Source of the DNA: Arthrobacter bambusae
GTDB lineage: Bacteria > Actinomycetota > Actinomycetes > Actinomycetales > Micrococcaceae
Direction of reading: 5' to 3'
DNA: 64,000 nt
Assembly (NCBI RefSeq): GCF_030812595.1
Contig: NZ_JAUSSZ010000016.1
Span: 1-64,000 of the forward strand
How positions within the stretch are numbered: position 1 is the first letter of the stretch; the number at the start of each line of letters is the position of its first letter. The position numbers and the translations under genes were made by a program. Positions 8,469 to 18,434 of the stretch are shown piece by piece. Below the pieces are notes generated by a model. That model did not search any database. It saw nothing but the letters and a program-made list of their open reading frames with translations, and was not told the origin of the DNA.

Positions 8469-8881
8469 GACCGGGGCCGCCACACCACGAGTGCCTGGGA
8501 CCGCGCCCGGGGGCGCTGCCCGCGGGCCAGGCTGACGACGTCGCCCGCTGCTCCCGCCGCAAAGACACGGGCCTCCACCGGGCTCCGCCGGCGTTGCAGT
8601 TCCTCACTCAATTCGGCCACGCGGAACTGCAGCGCGGCCACTTGGTTTTCGAGTTCGAGGATGCGCTTGATGCCTTCGAGGGACACCCCCTCGTGCGAGA
8701 GCCGCTGGACCTCGCGCAAGCGGTCGATGTCGCGTTGGGAGTAACGCCGGGACTTGCCCGGGGCGCGGCTCGGCGACACGATGCCGAGGCGATCGTACTG
8801 GCGCAAGGTCTGCGGGTGCATGTCCGCCAGTTCAGCCGCAACGGAGATGACGAAGATCGGCTGGTTGATGTCGATGCCCAT
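8459..8881 (-). CDS. hspR: Heat-shock repressor HspR (MerR family)
   Basis: 140-residue MerR-type regulator, last gene of the dnaK operon. It has the HspR N-terminus PIFVISVAAELADMHPQTLRQYDRLGIVSPSR, a winged HTH, then RRYSQRDIDRLREVQRLSHEGVSLEGIKRILELE and a C-terminal coiled coil. In actinobacteria HspR with DnaK as corepressor binds HAIR operators; two such sites precede dnaK here. ATG 8881 is preferred (GGAGGGG 8 bases upstream); ATG 8899 is in frame but lacks a good site. Confidence 0.93.
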   Translation of the reverse strand: MGIDINQPIFVISVAAELADMHPQTLRQYDRLGIVSPSRAPGKSRRYSQRDIDRLREVQRLSHEGVSLEGIKRILELENQVAALQFRVAELSEELQRRRSPVEARVFAAGAAGDVVSLARGQRPRARSQALVVWRPRSGE

Positions 8882-8913
8882 GCCTACGTCCCCTCCCATG
8901 TGTATTGCTGCCG

Positions 8914-9876
8914 CTACAAGCGGGCCTTGGCGGCCAGGTCGCGGCGGGGATCGGCGTCGGAAGTAGCCGCGGCGAATGCCTTGACGGCCTCCTCGGCCTC
9001 CTTGTTAAGGTTCTGCGGGACGGCGACGTCGATTGTCACCAGCAGGTCCCCGGAGCCCTTCGATGTCTTGACGCCTTTGTCTTTGACCCGGAGCGTGCGC
9101 CCGGAGGGTGTGCCGGCAGGGACGCGGACGGTGACGGTGTCGCCGTCGAGCGTTGGCACGTGGATGTTGGCACCCAGCGCGGCTTCAGCGAAAGTCACCG
9201 GCACGTGGATGCGGATGTTGTCGCCGTCGCGGTGGAAGAACTCGTGGGGCTTGACGTTCACCGTGATGATGAGGTCCCCGTTGCCGGCTGCGCCGGGATT
9301 GCCCTTGCCGCGCTGACGGACCTTCTGTCCGTCCCTGATCCCCGCGGGAATTTTGACGTCGATGACGTTGCCGTTGCTTTCGCGCAAGCTCACCGTGGTG
9401 CCGTGGATGGATCCGGCGAAGGAAATCGAGGTGGACGCGGTGCGGTCGCTGCCCTTTTGCGGGGTGCGCTGGAAGCCGGTCTGCCCACCGCCGAAGCCAC
9501 CGCCGAAGAGGTCAGCGAACTCAGGCGGGATGCCGCCGGCGCCGGCAGGCTGGCGTCCGCCGCCGAAAAGGCCGCCGAAGAGGTCCTCGAAGCCGCCATT
9601 GGCCGGGCCGCCGCGAGCTGCGCCCGGGGCGAAGCGTGCCCCGCCCATGGCGCGAATGGCATCGTACTGCTGACGCTCTTCGGGATCCGACAGCACCGAA
9701 TACGCTTCCGAGATGTCCTTGAACTTCTTCTCGGCAGCAGCATCCCCGGAGTTGGTATCCGGATGGTACTTCCGCGCAAGCTTGCGGTAAGCCTTCTTGA
9801 TGTCAGCGTCAGAGGCGTCCTTGGCGACACCAAGGATGGCGTAAAAATCCTTCTCAACCCAGTCCTGGCTGGCCAC
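8914..9876 (-). CDS. dnaJ: J-domain co-chaperone, zinc-finger-less (DnaJ/CbpA type)
   Basis: 320 residues. J-domain at 10-75 with the HPD triad in KYHPDTN, then a G/F-rich linker (FGGLFGGG, FGGGFGGG, about 95-130) and the two C-terminal substrate-binding domains (from about 145). There is no cysteine in the protein, so the four CxxCxGxG zinc repeats of classical DnaJ are absent; it is a class B J-protein resembling CbpA. It stimulates DnaK ATPase. GTG start at 9876 with AGAGAAG upstream. It is separated from grpE by 291 bases carrying two hairpin clusters. Confidence 0.92.
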   Translation of the reverse strand: MASQDWVEKDFYAILGVAKDASDADIKKAYRKLARKYHPDTNSGDAAAEKKFKDISEAYSVLSDPEERQQYDAIRAMGGARFAPGAARGGPANGGFEDLFGGLFGGGRQPAGAGGIPPEFADLFGGGFGGGQTGFQRTPQKGSDRTASTSISFAGSIHGTTVSLRESNGNVIDVKIPAGIRDGQKVRQRGKGNPGAAGNGDLIITVNVKPHEFFHRDGDNIRIHVPVTFAEAALGANIHVPTLDGDTVTVRVPAGTPSGRTLRVKDKGVKTSKGSGDLLVTIDVAVPQNLNKEAEEAVKAFAAATSDADPRRDLAAKARL

Positions 9877-9912
9877 TCGGCTTCTCTCTTTCGTTTCTGG
9901 TTAGTTGGCGCT

Positions 9913-9976
9913 CAGCTGGATAGGGGGCCGTGCCCGCTCCGCGGTGCCCGCCACGCCGCGGCCCCCTATCCAGCTG
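9913..9976. repeat. Long inverted repeat before dnaJ
   Basis: Perfect 18-bp arms, CAGCTGGATAGGGGGCCG at 9913-9930 and its complement at 9959-9976, with a 28-base loop containing a second CCGCGG pair. It lies about 40 bases upstream of the dnaJ GTG inside the heat-shock operon, so it will be in the mRNA. It may adjust dnaJ/hspR expression relative to dnaK/grpE or protect processed ends. Confidence 0.75.
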
Positions 9977-10021
9977 CGCTGCGCTTATCCCACCTTAGGT
10001 GAGACAACCGCATGAGCGGAG

Positions 10022-10123
10022 CGAGGCAAGGGGCCCGGGAGTGGCATCGGGCCTGCCGGAGCCGGGCGGCCAAGGATCGCAGATCCTTGGCCACCCGGCG
10101 GAGGGGCGGGGCCCCTTGTCTCG
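10022..10123. repeat. Composite hairpin between grpE and dnaJ
   Basis: Outer arms 10022-10036 and 10109-10123 pair over 15 bp with one G-T wobble (core CAAGGGGCCC). Inside, 10061-10078 pairs with 10082-10099 over 18 bp with one mismatch around a 3-base loop (core GGCCAAGGATC). It begins 45 bases after the grpE stop in the direction of transcription. It could be a partial terminator that lowers dnaJ-hspR read-through. The rest of 9877-10167 contains no gene. Confidence 0.75.
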
Positions 10124-10167
10124 TTTCGCGATGGTGACGCGCATGTGCCGTGAGCTACGGCGAGCAG

Positions 10168-10848
10168 TTACGCCGGTACAGCCACAATCACCTGTGCCGC
10201 ACGCAGCACGCGCTCGCCCGACTTGTAGCCGGAGCGCAGCACTTGGCTGACTGTGTCTACTTCGATGTCCTCGCCCGGTTGCTGAATGAGGGCTTCGTGG
10301 ATCGTGGGGTCGAATTCGACTCCGGTTTCCGCGATGCGCTCCAAGCCGTACGTCTTCAGCGCGTTCTCCAGCTTGGCGGCGATCGCGGCGAACGGGCCGT
10401 CCACGAGGTCGCCGTGCTGGCGGGCGGCGTCGACGTCGTCCAGCACCGGCAGCAGGGAGTTCAGGACGCCGATGACGGCCATTTCCCCTGCGACGGCGCG
10501 GTCGCGTTCGACGCGCTTGCGGTAGTTGACGTACTCAGCCTGCAGTCGCAGGAGGTCGTTGCGGAGTTCCGCGGCCTCTGCTTCTGCAGCGGCGCCGGGG
10601 GCCACCGACTCTTCAGCCGGAACCTCCATGCCGTTAAGGATCTCCTCAGCCTGGGACAGGGCGTCGCCCTCGGCGGCAGCGGCGTTGGAATCAGCTGCCG
10701 GTCCTTGGGTGTGGCGGGCGGCCCCGGTTTCCGGGTCAACCTTGCGGTTGTCGCGAATAATTGGCTTCTGCTGACCGGCTCCTTCACGCTCGTCGTGTTT
10801 GCCCTCGTTGGAAGGTGAGTGCTCTGCGTCGTTGCCGTGGTGAGGCAT
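10168..10848 (-). CDS. grpE: Nucleotide exchange factor GrpE
   Basis: 226-residue cochaperone that releases ADP from DnaK. A polar N-terminal extension of about 85 residues precedes the dimerising coiled coil (ELRNDLLRLQAEYVNYRKRVERDRA) and the beta domain with the family signature VEFDPTIHEALIQQPGED ... VLRSGYKSGERVLRAAQVIVA. Its ATG lies 2 bases after the dnaK stop, so the two are coupled. Confidence 0.95.
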   Translation of the reverse strand: MPHHGNDAEHSPSNEGKHDEREGAGQQKPIIRDNRKVDPETGAARHTQGPAADSNAAAAEGDALSQAEEILNGMEVPAEESVAPGAAAEAEAAELRNDLLRLQAEYVNYRKRVERDRAVAGEMAVIGVLNSLLPVLDDVDAARQHGDLVDGPFAAIAAKLENALKTYGLERIAETGVEFDPTIHEALIQQPGEDIEVDTVSQVLRSGYKSGERVLRAAQVIVAVPA

Positions 10849-10850
10849 GC

Positions 10851-12716
<1,866 letters not shown>

Positions 12717-12808
12717 ATGTTGCTTCCTTTCAATGGCCGACGGTCGAGATTTCACCCGGGCCTAACCTATGGAGGGTTTGGAACCGGGGAGCACTCAACC
12801 TTCGGCTA

Positions 12809-12829
12809 GTTGAGCGTTCTGCACTCAAC
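12809..12829. promoter_or_regulatory. HAIR operator (HspR), downstream copy
   Basis: GTTGAGC-N7-ACTCAAC, matching the HspR-associated inverted repeat CTTGAGT-N7-ACTCAAG in both arms with the correct 7-base spacing. It overlaps the -10 of the predicted dnaK promoter. Confidence 0.8.
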
Positions 12830-12855
12830 TGTACTCAGGCCCCGTTCAATGTCAA
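12828..12855 (-). promoter_or_regulatory. dnaK vegetative promoter
   Basis: Minus-strand TTGACA (12855-12850), a 16-base spacer and TACAGT (12833-12828). It sits between the two HAIR sites, as expected for a promoter repressed by HspR and driven by the housekeeping sigma factor. Confidence 0.7.
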
Positions 12856-12861
12856 TCCAAA

Positions 12862-12882
12862 CTTGAGTCAAGTACGCTCAAC
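12862..12882. promoter_or_regulatory. HAIR operator (HspR), upstream copy
   Basis: CTTGAGT-N7-GCTCAAC; the left arm is a perfect match to the HAIR consensus and the right arm matches 5 of 7. It lies just upstream of the dnaK -35. Confidence 0.8.
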
Positions 12883-12915
12883 TATTGTTCGTGCGGACCA
12901 AGGAACCCCGGAAAA

Positions 12916-13728
12916 TCAGGGCCTGTGATCGATTTCGCCGTGGGAGAACGCCGAAACGCCCGGGCCAAGCTGGCCCAGATAGTAGTTCTTCGGCCAATGC
13001 CTGACTTTCTCCGGCAGGCGCGGATAAGCCACCGCGAGGAGCCGCATCGTGCCCTCGAAGCTGCGCCGGCGCCGGGAACTCCACGGAAGTCCGAAACCCT
13101 CACGAAGCCCCTCCGGCAGCAACCCCGCCGTAATCAACCGGACCAACGGCATGCTCAAGCGCATCAAGAACGGCCCGCTCGCGGGGTAGAGGAGTTCGCG
13201 GGCCACCTTCAGTGCAACTGCGTCTGGGGCGAGGTTCTGCAAGGATGCGTCCCAATACCGCGCGAAAGCCTGGCGGTCCGCCGGCCACAGCTCGGCCGGA
13301 AGCTGCAAGGCCGTCCCAATGCCCGCATACTCCCGGTAGATACGATCGGCAGTGTCGTCATCGAGGGCTCCATGGACCTTTTCGTAGACGGTGACGGCGG
13401 TGTCATAGAGGGTCGCCACCACCCAGAGCTGGGAGTGCGGGTCAAAGGCGTTGTAGCCCTGCGACTTTTCGTCGGCTGTCCGGCGAACAGGGGCATGCCC
13501 GCGATTCACGGCCCGGCGGACCGCGGCCAATTGCCCCTCCGAGCCATAGACGACCGTGTAGACGTACGTCATGGTGGCACGCAGCCGATCCAGCGGCCGC
13601 TCGGCGAAATTGCTGTGTTCGGCTACGCCGTGACCGACCGCGGGATTGGCGATCTGCATCAGGATGGCGCGGCCCGCTCCCGCGAGCAAAACGCCCTCCG
13701 CGCCGATGTCAGCGAGTCCACGGGCCAT
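12916..13728 (-). CDS. Oxygenase MpaB-family protein (DUF2236)
   Basis: 270 residues. The sequence (LLAGAGRAILMQIANPAVGHGVAEHS, RLRATMTYVYTVVYG, conserved RR and H residues and the later ARYWDASLQNLAP) matches the DUF2236 family that includes MpaB and latex-clearing Lcp oxygenases, which use a b-type heme with histidine ligands. The substrate is unknown. It lies 62 bases after the TetR gene on the same strand and may be in its operon. Confidence 0.8.
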   Translation of the reverse strand: MARGLADIGAEGVLLAGAGRAILMQIANPAVGHGVAEHSNFAERPLDRLRATMTYVYTVVYGSEGQLAAVRRAVNRGHAPVRRTADEKSQGYNAFDPHSQLWVVATLYDTAVTVYEKVHGALDDDTADRIYREYAGIGTALQLPAELWPADRQAFARYWDASLQNLAPDAVALKVARELLYPASGPFLMRLSMPLVRLITAGLLPEGLREGFGLPWSSRRRRSFEGTMRLLAVAYPRLPEKVRHWPKNYYLGQLGPGVSAFSHGEIDHRP

Positions 13729-13790
13729 GCAGTTACTTTACCTTTCCGGGACCTCCTTGATGCAGGGCCTTGATGCACGGCGGATGGGGG

Positions 13791-14516
13791 CTACAACCCC
13801 ACGATCCCGCACAGCACCTCGAGTTGGTGCTCAAACAGCTCGTCGCGCGCGGCGAAGGTATCAGGTCCGTACTGGCCGAACACCTCGAAGCTGACCGCCC
13901 CGAAAACCGACGTCCACGCAAGCACACCCTTGGCCAATTCAGGTTCGGGAACGGCCACGCCCAGCTCGCCCCGGATGGCCGCCAGGTCTGCGGCAAGGGC
14001 AGGAGGAACGACGACGGCGGGCGCCGCTTCGGCGGTCAAGGCACCTGCGCGGTAGGCGGCGTCGAAGATCCCCACCATCCGGTAGATCACCCGCGTTCCA
14101 GGTTCCGTAGTGCGTTCGGAGGGCGCTTGGTATCCGGGCACCGGACTGCCGAACAGGAGCGCGTACCGCGCCGGCTCGCGCAGGGCCCACTGGCGAACGG
14201 CCCGCCCGAGTGCCAGGAACCTGCCACGATAGTCGTCCTCGGGGAGGGCGTCGACGGCGGCGTCAACTTCGTCGCCCAACTCACCGTAAGCGTCAATCAG
14301 CAGGAGGGTCAGCAGTTCGTCGCGGCTCTCCACATAGCGGTACACGGCGGAGGACACCACACCAAGATCGCGTGCCACCGCCCTCAGGGACAAGCCTGCG
14401 GCGCCATGCAGGGCAAGGTGCTCGCGACCCAGCCGGATAATGTCCGCCACGGTCCGTGCCCGGGCCCGCTCGCGGGGCGTCGATTTTTTGGCTGCTGCGG
14501 AGGAAGGGTGGTCCAT
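13791..14516 (-). CDS. TetR/AcrR-family repressor
   Basis: 241 residues. An N-terminal TetR HTH (about 22-68: TVADIIRLGREHLALHGAAGLSLRAVARDLGVVSSAVYRYVESRDELL) is followed by an actinobacterial TetR C-terminal domain with the AREPARYALLFGSPVPGY pattern. ATG 14516 is used; the open frame continues to 14612 but the longer form has no homology-like sequence. It is divergent from the epimerase gene, with two copies of AGCACYGCTCT between them, typical TetR operators, so it probably represses both directions. Confidence 0.87.
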   Translation of the reverse strand: MDHPSSAAAKKSTPRERARARTVADIIRLGREHLALHGAAGLSLRAVARDLGVVSSAVYRYVESRDELLTLLLIDAYGELGDEVDAAVDALPEDDYRGRFLALGRAVRQWALREPARYALLFGSPVPGYQAPSERTTEPGTRVIYRMVGIFDAAYRAGALTAEAAPAVVVPPALAADLAAIRGELGVAVPEPELAKGVLAWTSVFGAVSFEVFGQYGPDTFAARDELFEHQLEVLCGIVGL

Positions 14517-14557
14517 GACTCCAGCATGCCACACAAGAGAGCGCCAATAACAAATGT

Positions 14558-14570
14558 GAGCACCGCTCTT
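14558..14570. promoter_or_regulatory. TetR operator 1
   Basis: GAGCACCGCTCTT, an imperfect dyad sharing AGCACYGCTCT with operator 2. It overlaps the -35 TTGACA (14569-14574) of the likely epimerase promoter. Confidence 0.6.
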
Positions 14571-14604
14571 GACACCTACAAAGCAAAGGTCCATCCTGAA
14601 TTCA

Positions 14605-14619
14605 GAGAGCACTGCTCTC
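14605..14619. promoter_or_regulatory. TetR operator 2
   Basis: Perfect dyad GAGAGC-ACT-GCTCTC, the GAGCACTGCTC type widely found beside TetR genes in actinobacteria. It lies 34 bases before the epimerase ATG. Confidence 0.68.
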
Positions 14620-14652
14620 GAGTCTCAATCCCGGTCAGAAAGCGAGAACACC

Positions 14653-15588
14653 ATGTACGTCGTCACAGGAGCCGGTCCCGTCGGATGGACCATTGCCGAG
14701 CAACTCGCGGACCGCGGAGAACGGGTGCGTGTGCTGACGCGCTCGGGCAGCGGCCCGGACCATCCGATGGTCGAAAAGCTCCGAGTGGATGTCTCGGACG
14801 CGGCCAAGCTGGCGCAAGCCTTCGACGGGGCCACCGCCGTTTTTCACTGCATCCACGGTTCTGCCTACCGGGCCAAAGCCTGGGCGGCCGAGCTTCCCGG
14901 AGCGGAGCGCGTGGTGATGGACGCCGCTGCTGCGGCGGGCGCCGTCGTCGTCTTCCCTGAGAGCCTTTACTCCTACAGCCAGCCGGACAAGACCATCACC
15001 GAAAGCAGCCCGCGCGAAGCAGACGGCGGTAAACGCGGGATCCGTACCGTGCTGTTGAAGGCCCGGCAATCCCACCCGGCGAACACCGTCAGCGTGGTGG
15101 CGGGCGATTTCTTCGGGCCACGGGCCCGCATGGCGCACGCCGGCGAGCGCATGGTCCCCTTGGTCCTCAAGGGCAAGCCGGTCCAGGTCCTCGGAAGCGC
15201 CGATGAGCCCCACTCTTTCACCTACGTCCCGGATCTGGCCGCAGCCATGATCGATGCTGCCCAAAAGCCCGAACTCCGGAACTCGGTTCTGCACGCGCCA
15301 ACCGGTCCGGCCATGACGATGCGGGAAATCGCGGGGAACTTCGCTCGCTCGGCCGGCGTCCCCGAACCAAAACTGAGCGTAGTTCCAGGCTGGCTGCTCC
15401 GGACCCTTGGCCTGTTTTCACCCGACATGCGGGAGCTGGCCGAAATGCTGTACCAGTTCGAGCGGCCGTTCGTCATGGACTCCACTGCGAGCCAGGCCAA
15501 GCTTGGGCTCGCACCGACGCCGCTAGCGGACGCCATGGCGGCGACCGTGGCCTGGTGGCGGGATCAGGAAGCGGTGGCTGCCCGTTAA
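14653..15588 (+). CDS. NAD-dependent epimerase/dehydratase family protein
   Basis: 311-residue short-chain oxidoreductase-like protein. A Rossmann fold starts at residue 2 with GxGxxG (G6, G8, G11 in VTGAGPVGWTIAEQL); later elements include VFPESLYSYSQPDK (the YxxxK-like region) and EPHSFTYVPDLAAAMI. ATG 14653 is chosen because the fold begins there; the frame is open to 14569. Substrate unknown. It is divergent from, and probably repressed by, the TetR protein. Its last 66 bases overlap the 3' end of the convergent MMPL gene. Confidence 0.82.
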   Translation: MYVVTGAGPVGWTIAEQLADRGERVRVLTRSGSGPDHPMVEKLRVDVSDAAKLAQAFDGATAVFHCIHGSAYRAKAWAAELPGAERVVMDAAAAAGAVVVFPESLYSYSQPDKTITESSPREADGGKRGIRTVLLKARQSHPANTVSVVAGDFFGPRARMAHAGERMVPLVLKGKPVQVLGSADEPHSFTYVPDLAAAMIDAAQKPELRNSVLHAPTGPAMTMREIAGNFARSAGVPEPKLSVVPGWLLRTLGLFSPDMRELAEMLYQFERPFVMDSTASQAKLGLAPTPLADAMAATVAWWRDQEAVAAR

Positions 15589-17745
15589 GCCAGCGTGCTG
15601 CGACGCCGGATCCCGGGCCAAACGCCCCGGCCACCAAATCCGACGGCCAAAGTCGTACGACAACGCAGGCACCAAGAGCGAGCGCACGATGGTGGTGTCG
15701 AGCAACACCCCGAACGCCACAATAAAGGAGATCTGCGCAAGGAAGAGGATCGGAATGACCCCGAGTGCGGCAAACGTTGCAGCAAGAACGACGCCGGCCG
15801 AAGTAATCACCGCACCGGTGGCACCGAGCCCCTTCAAGATACCGGCACGGGTTCCCTCGAGCGTCGATTCTTCCCGGACACGGGTCATGAGGAAGATGTT
15901 GTAGTCAACGCCGAGGGCAACCAGGAATACAAAACCGTAAAGCGGTACCGAGGCATCCGCGCCCGGGAACCCAAATAGATGGTTGAATACCCAGGCCGAG
16001 ACACCAAGGGCTGCCGCATAGGAGAGCACCACGGTTCCGATCAGCAGTAGCGGTGCCAGGACTGCCCGCAGGAGTGCCATGAGCACCAACAGGATGACGG
16101 CCAAAACGATCGGAATGATTCGCCGCAAATCAGACTGCGCGCTCGCGTTGGTGTCGACAGCGGTGGCGGTGGTTCCTCCAAGCAACGTCCCGGGCGCTTT
16201 ATCGTGCAGCTTCTGCCGGAGCGTGGCGATGGTCTGCTCGGCCTTCGCCGAATCCGCCTCCATGGACAGGGTGGCGTTGATCAGCACGCGACCGTCCCGT
16301 ACCAAGGGTGCAGTGTCCGCCGCGCCTTCCGCCAGCGGTCGAAAGCCGGAACCAGGCTGAGCGGCAACCACGGATGCATCCGAGATGCCCTCCTGGGCCT
16401 TGACTTCGGCAAGTACCGCGGCTGCTACTTTTTCGTCAGCAACCACGACCACCGGGCTTCCGGCCCCGGCAGGATAGTGCCGGCCGAGTGCCGCCTGGCC
16501 GTCCACCGCCTCTGATTTGCTCAGAATGAGCGCCGACTGCGGAACTCCGCTGGCCTGGAGCTGCAGCAGGCCCGAGGCGCAGACCACCAAGACGGCAGTT
16601 GCGCCCAGCCACACGGCCCGGGGGCGCGTGGCTATGGTGTTGGCCAGAAGCCTCCAGATCCGGGGAATGTCGGAGTTGGCCGGGGCCTTCCTCGGGGTAC
16701 GCGGCCAAAAGGCGGTCCTGCCGAGCAGACCAAGGGCCGCGGGAAGCAGAGTGAGGCTGGCCAACATTGAAAAGCCGATCCCGATCGCGCCGATGGGCCC
16801 CAGCCCGCGGTTTGAATTCAGTTCCGAGAAAAGCAGGCAAAGCAACGCCAAGGCGACCGTCGTCCCGGATGCCAGGATGGCCCCGAAGCTGCCCTTGTAC
16901 GCGCGTCCCAAAGCCGACCACTTGCTCGAGGCGTCGCCCAAGGCCTCACGGTAACGGGCCACAAAGAGAAGTGCATAGTCGGTGGCTGAGCCAACCACCA
17001 GGATGGACAGGATCCCTTGGCTTTGTCCCGTCAATTGGACTGCGCCCGACTTAGCCAAGGCAAAGACCAGCAGAATCGAACCGCAAAGCGCGAAGACGGC
17101 GGTAAGCAGCACCACAAAGGGCAGCACCACGGATCGGTAGACCGCTAGCAAGATGACCAAGACCGCACCGAGGGCGGCGAAGAGCAATATTCCGTCGATA
17201 CCGCCAAAGGCGCTCACCAAATCGGCGATGAAGCCCGCCGGTCCTGTCACGTAACCGGTTGTTCCAGCGGGAAGCCCGGCGCCGGTTATGTAGCCCGCCG
17301 CCTTCGCGCGAAGCGTTTGGATGCTCGCTTTGACCCCGTTTCCATCCTCCACGGGGACGATGAATTGCACCGCTTTCCCGTCCGCGGACGGAATCGGCCC
17401 GACCGTCGACGTCGAGTGGCTGACCCCCGCGACGGCAGACAGCTGCGTACCGAGGGAGGCCGCTCCGGCTAGTTGAGCGGGTGAAAGCTTCGCAGGAGAC
17501 TCGATCAGCACCACCGCGGGCACACTGCCGCTGGAAGTGAACTTGTTTTGCCATGCACGGACCTCGGTGGATTCGGCGCTCGCAGGCAGGAAGGCTGCCT
17601 GGTCGTTACTGGACACCTCACTGAGCTTCCCGAAGGTAGGGCCGCCGAAGCCGCCGATCGCCATCCAAGCCACCAGGGCGAGCAGCGCCCCTGCCACCCA
17701 CAACCTCGAAACCCTTAGTCGGCCGGTTCCACGCCGTTTGTCCAT
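15523..17745 (-). CDS. MMPL-family RND-type transporter
   Basis: 740 residues in two repeats, each with one helix, a large extracytoplasmic domain and a five-helix bundle. N-terminal helix VAGALLALVAWMAIGGF; family motif regions VVGSATDYALLFVARYRE and the second-repeat ALGVDYNIFLMTRVREE carry the D-Y proton-relay pairs. Such proteins export lipids or drugs using the proton gradient. ATG 17745 has GGAAGGGGG upstream. It is divergent from a MarR regulator. The last 22 residues are encoded antisense to the epimerase gene. Confidence 0.93.
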   Translation of the reverse strand: MDKRRGTGRLRVSRLWVAGALLALVAWMAIGGFGGPTFGKLSEVSSNDQAAFLPASAESTEVRAWQNKFTSSGSVPAVVLIESPAKLSPAQLAGAASLGTQLSAVAGVSHSTSTVGPIPSADGKAVQFIVPVEDGNGVKASIQTLRAKAAGYITGAGLPAGTTGYVTGPAGFIADLVSAFGGIDGILLFAALGAVLVILLAVYRSVVLPFVVLLTAVFALCGSILLVFALAKSGAVQLTGQSQGILSILVVGSATDYALLFVARYREALGDASSKWSALGRAYKGSFGAILASGTTVALALLCLLFSELNSNRGLGPIGAIGIGFSMLASLTLLPAALGLLGRTAFWPRTPRKAPANSDIPRIWRLLANTIATRPRAVWLGATAVLVVCASGLLQLQASGVPQSALILSKSEAVDGQAALGRHYPAGAGSPVVVVADEKVAAAVLAEVKAQEGISDASVVAAQPGSGFRPLAEGAADTAPLVRDGRVLINATLSMEADSAKAEQTIATLRQKLHDKAPGTLLGGTTATAVDTNASAQSDLRRIIPIVLAVILLVLMALLRAVLAPLLLIGTVVLSYAAALGVSAWVFNHLFGFPGADASVPLYGFVFLVALGVDYNIFLMTRVREESTLEGTRAGILKGLGATGAVITSAGVVLAATFAALGVIPILFLAQISFIVAFGVLLDTTIVRSLLVPALSYDFGRRIWWPGRLARDPASQHAGLTGSHRFLIPPPGHGRRHGVR

Positions 17746-17783
17746 GACGCCCGCCCCCTTCCAATTACTTCCACGATGAAATA

Positions 17784-17800
17784 TATCTATCATGGAGATA
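17784..17800. promoter_or_regulatory. Likely MarR operator between MMPL and MarR genes
   Basis: TATCT-N7-AGATA dyad in an AT-rich patch of the intergenic region. It is enclosed by a wider pair, CCAATTA at 17761-17767 and TAATTGG at 17799-17805. Position and spacing suit a MarR dimer controlling both genes. Confidence 0.55.
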
Positions 17801-17849
17801 ATTGGTCAATGGCACTCCGGTGGGATAATTTGAGGCTGAAGGAGGCCTC

Positions 17850-18362
17850 ATGGATGACAAGCAGCACGCTCAGTCCGCAGCTGTACTCCTCGGGCTACTC
17901 CAGCAGTTCACGGTGGAAACGGAGCGTTACGTGGAGGCCGTCAGCACCCGCCATCACCTCCATCGAACGGACCTGAATGCCTTGGCTGCCATGGTGGCCG
18001 CCGCGCGGGAGGGCAAGACCATGACTCCCGGGGCGCTCAGGGCGGCACTCAACCTGAGTTCGCCCGCAACAACTGCGCTGGTGGACCGCCTAGACCGGGC
18101 GGGCCATCTGGCACGCCGCCGCAGCGAAAAGGACCGCCGGCAGGTTCATCTGGAGATGACCGATTCCGCCCGCGCTACCGGCAGTGAATTGTTTTCTCCC
18201 CTGGCGGGCGCCATCGCCCCGGTCATTGACGCGCTTTCGCCGGAAGAACTCCACGTCGTCATGGCTTTCATGCAAGGAGTCATCGAGGCCACCAAGACGG
18301 CCCGGAACGGTGTCACGCCAAGCAGCCAACCATCGAGTGGAGTTACACCCGAACCCCGGTGA
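17850..18362 (+). CDS. MarR-family transcriptional regulator
   Basis: 170 residues with a central winged HTH: MTPGALRAALNLSSPATTALVDRLDRAGHLARRRSEKDRRQVHLEMTD (about 55-102), where the DRR of the wing is typical. A strong AAGGAGG precedes ATG 17850. It is divergent from the MMPL exporter and probably represses it and itself, with a ligand releasing repression. Confidence 0.9.
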   Translation: MDDKQHAQSAAVLLGLLQQFTVETERYVEAVSTRHHLHRTDLNALAAMVAAAREGKTMTPGALRAALNLSSPATTALVDRLDRAGHLARRRSEKDRRQVHLEMTDSARATGSELFSPLAGAIAPVIDALSPEELHVVMAFMQGVIEATKTARNGVTPSSQPSSGVTPEPR

Positions 18363-18434
18363 CTCGTGGACCAGTGCGGGAGTAACGTAGAGCACAACGG
18401 CTAGCTGGACCGCACTGTGGACTGGAGTGTCACC

